This document shows, in pieces, positions 36,343 through 49,659 of a DNA stretch of 64,000 bases (positions are counted from its first letter, which is position 1; each line of letters opens with the position of its first letter). The translations under genes and the position numbers were made by a program. The notes beneath the pieces are model-generated. The model ran no database searches, was not told the DNA's origin, and was given only the letters and a program-made list of their open reading frames with translations. Source of the DNA: Salvator merianae (Eukaryota; Chordata; Lepidosauria; Squamata; Teiidae); contig QVOM02000057.1 of assembly GCA_003586115.2 (NCBI GenBank), positions 1,618,163 to 1,682,162 on the forward strand, read 5' to 3'.

Positions 36343-39300
36343 GTGAGGCGGCGGGGGAGGGGCGCGGGGGGAGGGGAGGGGTCGTCGCGCCTCGAAAGTG
36401 ATGGCGGGGGGGCTGTGGTGCACACAGGGCACTTTTTGCACGGAAGAACCCCGCGGCCTGCCCGGGAGGGGGCAGCTTGTGCTTAAAAACACCCGTGACG
36501 TGGTGGGTGGGTGGGGGGGCTTTCGGGTGCTGGCGCGTGTTCTTTCTATTATAATATTCCCTCCTTATCTGACTGTAGGGGGGGAAACGGGAGGGGCTGC
36601 AGTGGACGGGCAGATAGAGAGAAACTAAGCAAAGGCGTGGGGGGGGGCGAGCTGATAAAGTGGGTAGTACGCTAAATACATACTTTTTTTCTTGATTGTT
36701 AGCGTTGCTGGTATTCTCTGGGCAGTCCGTTGTGCTGCCGTGATCCTTTCTGGCACGTCTCCTCTGGCTTGAGATAAATTGTTGCTTGGATTAGTTGCCT
36801 GTTGGGTTTTGCTTGTTTTTGCCCAACCATTTTAAGGTGCGCTTTGTTACTTACTTGCGACACTGGGTTTATTTTACTGTTGGTCTGCAAATCTGCAGTA
36901 GACGTAATTTCATTTTGCAGGGTTTATTTTTTCCTCTCACAGCCTCAGTGCCTTTAAAGCCCCATCCAGGAAGGTTTGCTCCCCAGTTCTTTAATACAGT
37001 ACAGGGCATCAGCATAAGCTAAAACCAAATTTGGATTTGAGGCAGGCTAGGAAGAAACTGCTTTTCGTTTTGCCATGATTCCAAACTTGGTTTTAGCTCA
37101 TGCAGTGCTTTTGGTGGAGTTTAATGTCCTGCACTGCGTTAAAGAAAAGTATTAAAAAAGAAGAAAATGAAAAAGAAAACAACGCTTAGAAAATTTTAGA
37201 GTCACTAAAAATAAACTGAAGAATGCAGAGCAAAAAAGCCACGGAGGTGGAGGACACAATAAAGGCTGAACCCTGAAGGGAAAGGCAGGTCTTGAGAAGT
37301 GAAGAGGATAATTTTGTGACGTGGAACAAGCCCTGTGTAGGCCTTTTGTAGCGCGTTCCTGGCCAAATGACAAGGACCTTCTGCTATAGATTTTAGCATC
37401 TTGCTAGGTCTAAAGAATCCGAGATAATGGGTTCCCAAGTGTAGGAGAAATGGCAAAACAAAATGATAAGTGTGTTCTAAAACGCTGTTTAAGTTGACTA
37501 TAATTTAAGGGCAGTTAGTAAGGTAAACAGCAACTGGAACCTCTAAAAGCCCTTAAGGGGGTTCCCAGGAAAGCTCTGCAGGATGCATCATAGTATGTAA
37601 TCCGGATCTGATCACAGCAGGATGGAGAGGAGAGTTGCTTGTTTGGCAACTGGGTTTTCTTTTTCTGTTTGAGATTTCCATAATATAATGCTTCTGTAAT
37701 AGCGGTGGTTCGTATCTGGCCAGTGTTTTGCATACGCCTGGGGTTATCTGATGCATAAGTGCACAAATGTAGCAAAACTAAATAGAAGCAAGAGTTTAAA
37801 TCTCCTCTGGTGCCACCCTGGTTTTGCCAGTGATGTTTTTTTGTTTCAGTGCTCTGCTTGCTACGTTGGTGTAAACTTTTCTCAAACTAGGTGTGTATTG
37901 CTTAGAAGCAGCAACTCTCTTAGCGCATTTTCCTCCTGAAGGGCAGCGGTGTCTTTTGGAGATATGGGTGGATGTGACATGGGTGAGGGCAAGGGAAGAC
38001 GGAAAGGCCTGCCAAAGAGGTGAGAAGAGAGGAGATGTAAGGGGCAGGTGACTGTGAAGGGAAGAGCCTGTGGACGTGGCAGATGGAGAGAGGGCCTACC
38101 TGTGATGCAGCAGATGGTAGACGGGGGAGAGAAAGTGAGGAGACAGGGGCCAAAGAAAGGGATGGGGTTACTGGCGGAAATGAAGGGGAGGGGCTGGAGC
38201 TCAGTTAGCCTGGAAAGCAGAGAGTTAGTTGTCAGTTCGCTCCCCAAGCTCTCCCCGGAAGTAGACAATGGCAAACCACTTCTGTATCCCTGCCAAGAAA
38301 ACTGCGTAGAGGTGCCTTGGCAGTCAACCAGGAATTGGACACGATGGTATCCAACAAACACGCCGAATGAAGAATTCTTGAGGAAATAGTTTTTTGAGCC
38401 CTTAGTGGAAGGATTGTGTGTGTGAACCTGTTTGGGAACAGAGCCTGCTAATTTGGTGGAAGCTTCTGGGATGGGACCACCCTCCTCACCACAGGGGATG
38501 TTTCAGCTGCCTTTCAGACCACATTTCCTTTCCAAGCACCAAGAACAGCAAAAACGAAACTGAACTTTGTTCTCTTGGCCGCGTGGGAGGATCAAAAGCC
38601 TGGCATGCGGAGAAGATAATCTGGTTATACATTAGCCCTCCCATAGATTGTGTTTATGTTCACATCCTGCTCTGCCTAAGCAGTGAAATACAATTCCTTG
38701 TACACTTGGTGATAAGATTAGCCGATGGCTTCATATGAATGACTTACTTCCTTTTAGCTTTTAGAAAAGTTTAGCTGTTCGAAAGCAGTTCGGTTTGACA
38801 TCTCTTCAAAGTTTTTCCCATATATAGCATTAGCGAAACAGCCCAATACTGTACTTTTAAGCCACCTCAGTCATCTTTAAAATATTTTAAAAACCACACG
38901 AAGTTAATTGCAGTTGACTTGACTTACACTAGCTTACTCATTTTTGCAACCACATTGTTTAAACCCTTTGAGATATGAATTCATGTGGTCTATGAAAAGG
39001 CTTCTCAGAGATGATAAGTGAAATTCTGCTAATTTTTAAAAAGATGAGAGTTGTTAGGCCGTGGCAACAATCTAGAAATGCATGCAGATTAGACTAGTGG
39101 AGTGAAGCATAAGTTGTTGAAATCTGTGGCAGCTGCTGTTAAGGGCAACTCTTTAAATGGCCCATAAATGGCTTTTCATTCCTCTTAAATCTTTCACAGT
39201 CTTAGGGTGCAAACACAAACCTAAATGCTGGCACTAATGCAGCCAAATCAAGCCGTTCTAAATTTGCAAATGAAACATGAATGATTACCAAGCAACGTAT

Positions 39301-40619
39301 GGTGCTAGAGACCAACCCCTTGCATATGTTCACTTTTTATAAGTCCAAACAAAAAGTTGAAAAGCAGAGCAGCGGTCTTCCTGATCTGTGCTGCAGCTAG
39401 ATTAATATTTGTTCATGGAATATAAAGATATTATTGTGGCAGAAGATTCCCCACATGAATAAAAACGTGCATTTCCTTGACCAGATGTATTTCCCATGCT
39501 AAAGCTTGGATTTCATATTTGGTTCCATGGGAACAAATTTTATCAGCATATATTTATTGTTTGGCTTTAAATCATCTGACTAAATCAGTACAGTACAATA
39601 AACAAGCTTCTTTGAGGCAACTCCCCAAAGTACGGCCCAACTATCCTGTTCCTGAACTTCAAGAGAAATAACTTCCTGTTCTCTTCTGAACGTCAGTGGC
39701 CATAACAGAGTTTTCAGCTACTTGACACAGAAATCATAATCATTTTACATTTCAATGTCCAAGTTTTTATCACAAGTTTTATAAACCTTGCTGACTCTTC
39801 AGGTTTGATCATACAGTGCTTTGGTTCAGTTTTTTCTCCTTAAAAAACAACAAAACAAAAAACCAAGCATAATAATTTGTTCACAGTCTGTGCTCCTAGA
39901 ATTACAGTTTAATGCTCACTGCTTGTTATTTCCCTTTCAGGAATGCTTAAGAAGCTGGAAATCAAGAATGAAGAAGACCTCAAGACTGTATCAGAAGTTG
40001 CAACTCATGTTTTCAGTGACGGAGTGACAAACTGGGGCCGGATTGTGACTCTCATCTCTTTTGGTGCGTTCGTTGCAAAACACCTGAAGACCATAAACAA
40101 AGAGAACGGCATCAGTACGTTGGCAGACATCATCACAGACGTGCTGGTGACAGATAAGCGAGAATGGCTGCTGAACCACAATGCCTGGGTAAGCGTTTTG
40201 GAGTACCAGCATGTGCACCTCGTGGTCGTCGAATTATAATTTAGAGTTTCGGTTCAGAAGTCCTGCATGCGGCTCGTGATAAGTGACACGGAGGCACGTG
40301 TCCAGAGGTGCTTTGAGGAAGTGTTTCGCTTAGCGTGATCCCTCGCAGTGGGGACTCTGAGTGGCAGGCATCTTGGAGGGGAGTTGAGCTTTAGAGGCGC
40401 TCAGATCAGGGCAGAGTCTCTCTTCCCGTGGCAGGTGGTGCTTTCTTGCTCTGACCCCTCTGATGCCGTCTAAGTAATTAACCATTTCATTCTTTCTTCT
40501 AGGAAGGGTTCATTAAATTCTTCCACGTAGAAGACATAGAGGGCAGCATCCGAAATGTTCTGGTAGCTTTTGCGGGCGTGGCAGGTGTAGGAGCAGGTTT
40601 GGCGTACCTGATCCGGTGA
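35631..40619 (+). CDS. MCL1: MCL1, anti-apoptotic BCL2-family protein (three exons)
   Basis: Coding exons are 35631-36342, 39941-40188 and 40503-40619; introns are GT-AG. The product is 358 aa (human 350). MCL1 sits in the outer mitochondrial membrane and sequesters BAK, BAX and BH3-only proteins. Visible parts: N-terminus MPLLNRKAMV aligning with the usual MFGLKRNAVI; Gly/Ala/Ser/Pro-rich PEST-like region (about 11-145); caspase-type EELD|G at 98-102; first core helix near DDLRRVTLELVRRYLHE (148-164); BH3 LRRVGD (221-226, Asp226 present); BH1 NWGR (268-271); BH2 around WEGF (320-323); C-terminal membrane anchor (about 337-358) ending LAYLIR. The start at 35631 is chosen by alignment with the family N-terminus. 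Its context is weak, and Met9 has a stronger one. Confidence 0.98.
36343..39940 (+). other. MCL1: MCL1 intron 1
   Basis: 3598 bp, GT-AG, phase 1. One SINE (38190-38365) is visible; otherwise no recognised element. From memory the human intron 1 is only a few hundred bases, so this one is much longer. Confidence 0.85.
38190..38365 (+). mobile_element. tRNA-derived SINE in MCL1 intron 1
   Basis: 'agctcagttagcctggaaag', 'gtcagttcgctccccaagct' (box B diverged) and 'tggcaaaccacttctgtatc' followed by 'cctgccaagaaaactgcgta' show the first SINE type, inserted in the sense orientation. Confidence 0.75.
39941..40188 (+). CDS. MCL1: MCL1 coding exon 2
   Basis: 248 bp, which I recall as the size of human exon 2. 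The acceptor is ccctttcag|GAATG and the donor TGG|GTAAGC. It encodes residues 238-320 with BH1 (FSDGVTNWGRIVTLISFGAF) and the start of BH2. Confidence 0.98.
40189..40502 (+). other. MCL1: MCL1 intron 2
   Basis: 314 bp, GT-AG, phase 0, acceptor ttctttcttctag. Nothing else seen. Confidence 0.95.
40503..40619 (+). CDS. MCL1: MCL1 coding exon 3 (terminal)
   Basis: It encodes residues 321-358: the rest of BH2 (EGFIKFFHVED) and the hydrophobic tail anchor, then TGA at 40617-40619. Confidence 0.98.
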   Translation, partial: EGFIKFFHVEDIEGSIRNVLVAFAGVAGVGAGLAYLIR

Positions 40620-41965
40620 GTCAAGGGGTGCTCCCGAGGTGGAGCTAGCTTGGACTATTCCTGTTCCTGCTGTGACTAGAGAACTGAGCTGTTCTTCGGA
40701 AGATTATGGGAAGGATAAACCACCTGGAAATCCCAAGGGAAGACGATACGAACTGTCAGTTACAGAAAGCAACCAACAGGGGCGTCCTAGAAACAGAGGT
40801 AGATCTTCCAAGCGAAGGGTCGCGCCCTCTGCTTCCCCTGAAGCAAGCTGATGGGAAACGTAAGAGGATCAAATCCCCCAGCCAGAGCACAGGTTTGCCT
40901 TTGAAGTACCAGAACTGTCAGGCTGGGTAGGATTCTGTTTGCACAAGGCTCTGAACATCGTTCAAATATTGTCTGAGCTACAGTCTGGAGGAGAAATACC
41001 AGGGCCGAAGCGCAAGAGGCTTTGGTGTGCAGAATTAAAGACTTTCAGGTGAACACACTGCAGGTGCCTTACCTGTTGGCTGGCTCAACCTTACAGTGTG
41101 CCTGCTGTGGAGAAAGAAGGTCTGGTATTGCCTCCCCCCCGGGCACGCCACCTTGCTCTCTTCACTTAAGAGCTGACCTTGGTTTATGCATCCCTCCAAT
41201 TTTTGTTTCTTGTTCTGTTTTGCCATCGTTGTTAAAAGCATACACTGCCACAACTCCCAAGATCACATGCAGCTACAAACAACATGGAGTTTATGATATA
41301 AATACATTTTATAATGCTTCATGTGGGAAAAAATTCAAGTTATGAACAGACGTACCTGCAACTGTACAAAGTGTATACTCCTAAAGATTTATCTCTAGAA
41401 AAACAGATTGTAAAGACTTTTTAAAATATTAGATTCAAGTTTTGCGACTCCTTTCTCTTTAATCTTCTTTGAGAGTCACATAGTTTTTGAAGAAGTCCTT
41501 TTCTTTAAGTAACAGTAGCAGCTGTCTATTTTTTTTTTAACAGGTAGCTGTTTAACAGTCGACAACATTTTCTTCTTTTTTTCAAATGAGGAAATAGGAA
41601 GCATTTTTAATTTTTGCTTTTCTGCTTTCTTCTGGCTCTTGCTTTCATTAAAGTCATTTTAAGCTAAATTTGCAAATAAGGTGATTCCACTGATGCAACG
41701 GGATGATTCTGCACCTGAATATATGCATAGATTCAGACAGACATATGGAGAGTTAGGCTTTTTGACTTGTTTATTAGACAGCTGGAGTCAGGATCAGAGC
41801 AAGAGTTTTGTGATGCTTTGCCGGAGGACAAGAGCACAGCTACTCTGAGCTACGCTGTTAACATTGTTTAGACCAGACCTCTGCAAAAGTGAAAACTGAA
41901 AGCAAAGCACAGTCTCAACGTTTGTTTGTTTACATGAACCAATAAACCATTTCACAAATTCAGGT
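40620..41965 (+). other. MCL1: Presumed MCL1 3' UTR
   Basis: Unique-looking AT-rich sequence with T-rich runs and ATTAAA near 41646, ending at the AATAAA at 41941. AT-rich stretches fit an unstable mRNA, which is known for MCL1, but classical AUUUA clusters are not obvious. The extent is inference. The Gypsy remnant starts just after. Confidence 0.55.
41941..41946 (+). terminator. MCL1: Candidate MCL1 poly(A) signal
   Basis: AATAAA 1.3 kb after the stop codon, the last one before the retroelement at 42.0 kb. Confidence 0.5.
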
Positions 41966-42055
41966 AAAATTCTATAACTGCATTGCTTTTCTCACTCTTT
42001 CACTTTATTGGAAAGTAGCCGGGACCAGGATGGAGATTTCTTCCCCAGTGCCTCT

Positions 42056-44700
42056 TTAGTTCTTGCACTTCGGAAACTCGGTCAACAGACACACCAAGTC
42101 TCTTACTTTGAAGTGTCCCCCTTTATCTATTTTCTGATCACCCTGATATCTGTAAGCCTTCTTTGTGCTGTCCAAAGCTTTCTCAGTTTGAGGCCAAGCC
42201 TTCAGGTCCTGAGGTTCCCATTCTGAGTCCTCCGTGGTCAGTGTAGGAAGAGGGCCGAGTTCTTGGCCGTAAACCTGAAATGGAGAGAACCCTTTGCTGC
42301 TATGAATTGCATTGTTATGTGCAACCTTGACAGACCGCAACAGGTCAAGCCAGTCGTCTTGGTAACTGAGATAGCTCTTCAGGTACTGTTCTATAACCAG
42401 GTTCACCCTTTCCATCTAACCATCTGTCTTTGGGTGGTGGACCAAAGACAAGCTCAGGGCAGTCCTCAACCGTCACATAAACGCTTTCCAGAATGAGGAA
42501 GTAAACTAACCACCCCCCTCAGATCGCTAATAATTTTCGAAGGTACATTATGGAGTCTACATACATGTTGAGTAAACAGTTGAGCAAGTTTAGAAACTGT
42601 TGGAATGCTTTTATAAGGAATGAAATGGGCTTGCTTTGAAAACAAATTTACAACCACTCAAATCACTGTTCAGTTCTTGCCGGCAGGTAGGTCAACTATG
42701 AAATCCATACACATCATGAACCAGGGACAAGTGGGGGGTGATAGAGGCTGGAAGAGTCCTATGATCTGGCATGTAGGATGTTTTGTCATTGCAAACACTG
42801 GATAGCTTTTTATGTGTGGTTCTCAATATCTGCTCTCATTCCAGGCCACCAGAATTGTCTCTGAGTCAGATGTAATGTTTTAACAAAACCAAAGCATCCA
42901 GCTGCTTTACATCACAACGCATGCAACCTTGGGAATGAACAGTGTGTCTCTCTTGAAAGCCAGACCATTATTTACAAGTAATTCCTCCTGGTTGTTCAGA
43001 AACCATTATGAGTTCAAATCTTCGAACGCTCTGAATTTTCAAATTCTGCATGATCACTTTCAGACCCAGCTGCTGGGGGGTAAACAGCATATCAATAACC
43101 TCTGGAGTTTTTCAATCATATTGGAGCATTCTGGACGAGACATCAACCAAGAAGTTTTTCTGCCCAGGAATATGTTTTAATACAAACAAAAATGTGTAAA
43201 ATAGGGATGTGCACACACACAAAAAATCATTTTTGATTCATTTTCAAAACAAAAATCTGCATTTTCACTTTGTCAGCAAATTTTGTTGTTGAAAAATGTA
43301 TTTTTCGCATTCGTTTTTGCATTTTTTGCAATGTTTTCCCATTGAAAATGCCATTGAAAATGCCATTTTCATGATTTAAACACAGTGAAAAATGCAAAAA
43401 TTCAATAAATTTCATTTTCACAAAAGAAGTAGACTTTTCTGTTTTGCAATTGAAAGCTGTCATTTTCATTTTGAAGTGAAAAAAATTGCAAAAATGAAAT
43501 TTTGTACAAATTCTCAAATGCAAATCGAAATTTGCACATCCCTAGTGTAAAAGTGCTGTCCCCATCTTATCTGTCTGGCACTAAACTTGCAAGGTGTATT
43601 CAGTGCTTCCAAATTCTTGAGATTGGCCCAACCACAAAGGGATATTTGGCCGCTTCCAGATGATGGTGCCAAGTTGTAAGGACTTGCTATATTGCTGCCA
43701 CCTCTTTTTACCAAATGAGCCAGTTCTTTTCTTGAGATCTAAGCTTTTTAGACAAGTAAGCACCATCCCTCTGCAACAAAACTGCTCCAGTCACCACATA
43801 CCTCGCATCTACTTATATTTTGAATGGTTTGTTAGGGTATAAGTGGATTAAGATTGGTTCTCTGGTAAACAAGCCCCTTCAATGTGTCAGATATCCTTTG
43901 ACAGTCCTCTCTCCAGTTCAGTTTGGTGTGAGGTTTGATAGCTTTCATGCCTCCCTGGAGGTCTTTGGTTTTTAACAGATTTGTAAGTGGCAGAACTATC
44001 TGGATGAACTGAGGAATAAACTACCTTTAGAAGTTTGCAACCCCCCAAAAACTTGGTAGCTGTTTATGCGTCTGGGGTACACTCCAATCCACCACTGATT
44101 GAACCTTCGCAGGGTCCATTTCAATACCTTATCTTGAGATTTATACTCTGGAAAGTCAAGCTTATCTCTATGAAATTCACATTTCGATAACTTAACAAAT
44201 AAGCAATGATCTCATAACTTTTTCAATGCAGTTTGAACCAAGATAACACGCAATCCTAGAGCTTCAGAATCTAATAATACATCATCTAAATAAACCACTG
44301 CCTCCCTGTACAAGAACTTGTGTAATATTTCATTAATTAAGCACCTGGAGATCCCTCGGACCCCTGCCAATCCAAAGGTATTAGTAAACTTCGAGGGGGT
44401 ACAAAAAGTGGTCTTCCATTTGTTCCCCTACCTAATTTGAACATGGTAATATGCCTCCTGGAGATCGAACTTCAGAAATACCTTGCCCTGTGCAAATGTG
44501 TTAACAAATCATCAGTTAATGGCAATGGATAACAATTTGCAGTGTTGGTAGCATTTAACACACAAAAGTCCACACACAAGTGCAGCTCTCCACTCTTCTA
44601 TTTCTGAAAGAGCACAGCGGTTGCTAAAGAGGAATTCAAAGGTTGTATGAACCCACATTCCAAGCTGGCATCAGTAAAGTCCTGGAAAGCCACCGTTTCC
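42056..44700 (-). pseudogene. Decayed Gypsy pol (RT, RNase H, integrase)
   Basis: RT evidence: the catalytic YLDD box is at 44281-44292 in the context REAVVYLDDVLL. Upstream on the minus strand lie FDLQEAYYHV and KWKTTFCTP (about 44470-44400), the usual RT motifs before YLDD. Integrase evidence: VVNLFSKQAHFIPY and AQLFTQHVCRLHNVPSKIIS (about 42655-42525), and VAHNNAIHSSKGFSPFQVYG (about 42325-42265), a typical Gypsy integrase core end. Frameshifts and stops separate these pieces, so it cannot make a polyprotein. It is described only as a fossil. Confidence 0.85.
43202..43544. mobile_element. hAT-type non-autonomous element (343 bp)
   Basis: The ends are TAGGGATGTGCA (43202-43213) and the exact inverse TGCACATCCCTA (43533-43544). 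They are flanked on both sides by the 8-bp duplication GTGTAAAA (43194-43201 and 43545-43552). An 8-bp target duplication with such termini is the mark of the hAT superfamily. The inside is very AT-rich, full of TTTTCATTTT/AAAATGAAA words, and non-coding. It is inserted in the Gypsy remnant and so is younger than it. Confidence 0.9.
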
Positions 44701-44830
44701 TCCTGGGTCAGATGATACTTCCTGAATTGCGCTTGGATCCATCTGAAGTGATCATTCTAGGATGTCGGACCAGTGGATTTGGCTAGGTTCGGACCACTTG
44801 GCTTGACTGGAACACTGTCTTTGGCCAAGT

Positions 44831-47203
44831 CCCACTCTTAATTACATTTCTGAATTGCAGCTGAACCAATGGGAGTTGTTCTCGCTGCATTTTTACTGGA
44901 TACAAACATGGCAAAAATTCTTACACATACTATATACAACACAGCCCCAGATAAAGTGAATTATGTACACTGCCCAGTTCAGCATAACTGCATACAGTGT
45001 CCAGTTTGGTGATCAGAATATGGCAGGCGTGCCATACCATACCTGGCAGCAGGCGAGGTTAGTGATGCAAGTGGAAACTGGCCATGTGACATCAAAAGCT
45101 TGGTTGTTTTGGAAACAAAATATAAAGCTCTGTGATCTTTATTTTCCCTTCCCCAAACCCAACTTGGAAGCGTTTTCAGTGTTCTCAAACCAGCTGATTT
45201 TAATAACTTTTAAAATCCTGTTACATCCCTATGTCGCTCTGGTTTGATGCAAAGCTCTACCCTGGAATTATGAAAATTAGTGTTGGGTTTGTTTTGTTTT
45301 AGTTGTTTTGCGTTTTTGCAAAGTTCCGTTTCTAGGTAACAGCATCGTGTATATCAAAGCGGTTGTGTCCTGGCTCATGATCTTTCAGACAATTCTTTCC
45401 CTGAGCACAACATGGTAGGGTTAGAAGTCAGGAAGGGTTTCAGTAGATGCCATTTTGCAGCCCTCAGCCCTTTTACCTAATCATTTACATAGAGTTCTAA
45501 GATTGCATTGCTCTGTTTCTTTGGACACTGGTGCCAGCAGACCTGCTGAGAGCTGGTCACTTTAGCTCTGCTTGAAAACACCTCGAGGAAAATGTGTACT
45601 TTCATAAAACAAGGTGGGACTAGACTGAGTAACCTAGCCCACGTGTGATTTGCTCCTTGTGTTGGATCTAGGCTTATCTCCGTGTGGTAACTAGGAACGT
45701 TTAAAGATCAGAAGTCCATGCGTTCAACAAAATTGCTCCTACACAAATGTCTCCGGGGTTCCTTTCCTATCCTTTCCTGGCAAAACCAGCCACGTTCACT
45801 TTACTTCAGGTTAACTTTTACCAGCCTGACAGCCGCTTCAGAGCAGGTTTATCATCTGACATGGTTTCCTTTCTGAGGTGGTTGATGCTATGGAATGTTC
45901 TTATCTTTAGATTTGCTGAGGTTTTCGTCAGGAAGAGATAGGTCACGGCTGCAGCCTTGTCTTTGTCAGAAATCATCCGCCAACACGCAGCAAATTGTTT
46001 TTCTGCTCTGGAGGTAGAATTCGTCCAGCCCAATGTGCTGTTTGCATCAGAGCTTTGGTCCGTAAAGATAATATCAGTGGGCTGCCGAGGTCAGGTGGTC
46101 CTTCGTGCCACGCACAAGGTGATTTGACCCTCTGCTGGACTTGCCCCTCTCTCCCAACTGTGAGGTCATCTTCCTAGGCCTTCACAGGAAAAGGAGATTT
46201 TGGCCACCCCAAAACCAAGGGTTCACTGACTGTGCAGAGGGTTGCCGGTGCTCCTCCGATGGAGATGCTGGGGTTTGAAACTTGAACATTTGCTGTCCAG
46301 GCAGTTGGTCTCAACTGTTGGCAACTCCCAGTCTTAAGAGATAGCAGTGGGGAGAAATAAATCATTTTTTTTGTGTGTGGCGTCCTGGGCATCCTTTCTA
46401 ACTGCTAACCGCTCTCAAGAGTCTTCTAATAGGAGAGCGCTTATTTTTAATCGTTTGGCACGGTTGTTGCCTAGAGAGGGGTCTGTGTTTTGCTTTTGTC
46501 GTTGCATTTTGCCAAACAATTCTCTGACTTGCTAACGTTTTCCTCTCGCCAGACTCAGTTCACCGAGACGGGGTGTGGTTCTTAAGTAACTGGGCCGTCC
46601 CCCAAGTCAACGAGCAAGGTTATTTTAAAGGGGAGAGGGCAGAAATAACGCAAAAGGAAATAGCAAGTAGTCTTATGCCTAGCTCTCGGGTTCTTGCTCC
46701 CATCTCAGTTCAGCTTCTGCCAAAATAAGCAGCTCATGCGGTAGAACAACATTTTATTTGTTTTTCTAGCTGAAAGTAGCTAACAGTATCCATCCTTTTC
46801 TGCTAATGGGAGATCCATACATCAAGTTCTCTGGGCAGAAATTACCCAGGAAGGGCTGTGCTCATAAGAGTTGGGAGTACAGCCTTCTCTTTGAAATCCA
46901 GGTACTCCTCCATGTCCTTTTTTTTTGGGGGGGGGGGAGGGGAACCATAGGCATACCTCCTAAAAATATTCATCCCCTAGTCTGATGGCCTCACAACACC
47001 TAACTGGCTACCTGGGCATCCCTAGCTTTGCAATGGTTTCCCCCACCTCTTTGTTTTAAATAAACAAATAAACTAGTGTTGGAACTTATTTTTCTCTCGG
47101 TTTTAAGACGCCCATGCTAAGTATTGCCTGCTTATATTAATCTCCTGTTGTCTGGGGCTCCTTCCCTGTGCCCTTGTGGCTGTGTGGATAGCGCCCAGAT
47201 TTA
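44831..47203. other. Intergenic, no recognisable gene
   Basis: No gene is seen. Frames such as 44963-45247 (+) lack any domain. A possible SINE-like piece near 46190-46290 ('cagagggttgccggtgctcc') is too diverged to call. Confidence 0.45.
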
Positions 47204-47427
47204 GGACCCACTCACACCTAAATTTGAATCCAGCTTCGGTCCACTTTCAGGCTGAAAGAACACATCAGTGAAGTAGTAAGATGTTTTCTTTCAGCCCGAT
47301 CTAACTTTAAAAAATCCACTTTGGGGTCAGATAAACTGGAAAGAAAATGGCTAGTCGCTTTGCTGATGGGTTCTTTCAATCCAAAAGTGGACCGAAGCTG
47401 GATTAAAACTTAGGTGTGACTAGGCCC
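47204..47427. mobile_element. Fold-back element copy 2 (224 bp)
   Basis: It starts GGACCCACTCACACCTAAA and ends CTTAGGTGTGACTAGGCCC, the same family as 5005-5229. The arms pair inward through 'cttcggtccactttcaggct' on the left and 'ccaaaagtggaccgaagctg' on the right. The flanks TTA/TTG could be a 3-bp target duplication with one change. Confidence 0.8.
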
Positions 47428-49659
47428 TTGTAGCGCAGAATATACTGCTGGTTTGCTCTCTGTCCACACGCTTTGTTTTTATTCTGCAATCATATATTGT
47501 CCCTGGAAAATGATTTCTGTGTATTGTTCCCATTTTGTGCAATGGATTTTGCTCCTACTAGATGAAGATAGGAAAGGCTTATCCAAAATCTGGGAGTGGT
47601 TCACATTTGTAACAACCGTGCCTCTGATTCCTCAAACTCTGCATTCTTAGATTTTGCCAACACTCGTATCTTTATTTTGAACCATAGGGTTACATCAGCA
47701 TCATTATCACTGTATAGAAAAGGCCAGGCCATTTGGTATTGCAGTTGATGAGTGAATGGCATCCTCAAATCATGCTTCATTTGGGATGCGTGCTTGTGTC
47801 CCAACAAAAGACCTCTTCATCAGTTGAAACTGCTCTTCCGTTGCAGTGCTAGTCAGGATTCTATTTATCCTTTTCTCGGGCTGCCCTTCAATTCTGTCTC
47901 CTTGTCTGGGATCTAGCTGATTCATAAGAGTTTCAGGACTCACTGCTGAGCCTCCGTTAATGCAGCTGCTTTTAGCTTTCAGCTCCTAAAACAAAAATAA
48001 GCCATCCAAATGTTTAACAGCATTCCTTTCCGATGAAGTAACCGCCGTGGCTTTTCCTGTAATAAGAGGCCTTGCAAATAAATAAATGAAAGGGAAGCTC
48101 TCGTCCGGGCTCTTAGCGCTAACAGCAAGCCTTTTCAAGGAGGGCATCGTCTTGCCGACTTGTTTGTCCCTGTAATTTATGCATGATGTTTAATGAAGCT
48201 TTTCCATCCGCTAAATGGGGCGATTGTACCCGCTTGCTCGGGAACTGAGTCACTTGCCTTTATGAAGGACGGCGGGGATAGAAAATAACTTCTGCGTTTG
48301 AGCGGTTTCTTGCATTCCCTTCTTGATGCCAACATCACAGTGGTCAACCCGTCTCAGTTCATTCCACGTTCCCCTGAAAATTTTGCGGAGTAAAAATAAT
48401 AATTTCCTCAGCTTCAATTCGTACTTGGTCTCGGCCTGGCTACAAGCTGCCAGAAATGGGTCGCTTGTACAGTCTAAGAATTTAAACATCAAAGGTCTCT
48501 CTGATTCAGTATTCTGGCTCCCTCGTTAAAAAGACAACAATGGGTAACTGGCTCATAAGGGAAGAACGCCCCTCTCTATATATCTGATAACTTAGATCTT
48601 GAATCGACTCGCTCTTCCTTTTTCCTGCAGGTTTAAATTCGAGGTCTGCTAATGACTATTTCATGCCTTATATTTGGTGGGCCTGTTTTCCTTTTGGTTC
48701 ACACAGAACTGCCGCCTTAATAGTGTCTCGCCACCTTTTAGCTGCTTTCGTATTCCTCTGCTCCACCAGTCCGAATGGACACAAGCCACCCCTGAAGAAC
48801 GTGCCCCTCCTTGACCGTCCCCGTTACAAAGTGCTGAAAGCTTTGTTGAGGCTGTCGAACCGAGCTCCACTTCCGGTGATTCCACGGATAACGGCATAGT
48901 TTGCGCAGTTTTCTTGGCAATTACGAGAGTGTGTTGGCCATGCCCTGAATGGTGGGGAGCAAACCTGCACCCTCCGCCTTCCAAAAAGGTGCTCTACCTC
49001 GACGCTTCAGCCAGACCTATTGCTTCCGTAATTAAATGTCTGCCGTTCTGTTTCCTGCAGGAGCTAGCCAACGGCTTCAAAGTTTTGTTCCCAACTATGG
49101 CTTTAAAGTATTGCCCTGCTTTATCAGGCATGCTTATCTAGAGCAGCAGCATGCTTCAGACTTGCCAATTGGAGGCCACAACAAAAAGAAAGATACACTG
49201 TTGGCCTGTGATAACCTGTCCGCACTCGCGACGGCAGTGTCTCTGAACTCCTGGATTTTTATAGCCAGTCGTAGCGGAGGTACAAGTCACCTTTTCCCGT
49301 TCCCCTTTGAAGTTTGCAGACTGTGTTGCACCAGGTCAATCTGGGCATTATTTGCTATTTATTTGATGCATTTTTTTCCTCCTGCTCTTAAGTCCAAAAG
49401 AGCGGCTTCTAATACATTGTATTGGACACCTCCCTGCCCTCAGGGTTATCATCTAAAGAGACATGGTGCACAAGGAAGAGATTGGGAGGGCGAAAGCAGT
49501 TCAGAAGGCAGCTGAAGGAGCAGTTAAAACGTTTCTGGTATTCTGTAGAGCACTAGAGAGCCCTTATGGTGCCATCCTGCCCCCCTGCCCTACAGCCTGG
49601 CGGTAGAATGGCATTTACAAGCGTTAGCCTGCTCTTTGAGGACGTTCACAAAGGGGACT
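47428..49659. other. Intergenic, no recognisable gene
   Basis: No gene supported. The 48000-48260 stretch looks unique and non-repetitive. It holds an ATTTATGCATGATG octamer-like motif near 48177 and could be a conserved non-coding element, but nothing in a single sequence proves this. Confidence 0.4.

Larger units (their letters stand above)
41995..44830 (-). mobile_element. Ty3/Gypsy LTR-retrotransposon remnant
   Basis: The minus strand carries reverse transcriptase (about 44700-44200), then the RNase H/connection region, then integrase (about 42660-42056), which is the Ty3/Gypsy domain order. Neither a left nor a right LTR can be made out, and gag and protease are not recognised. The interval is split by a hAT-type element at 43202-43544. 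It begins within about 60 bp of the MCL1 poly(A) signal, antisense to MCL1. The copy is old and non-functional. Confidence 0.85.
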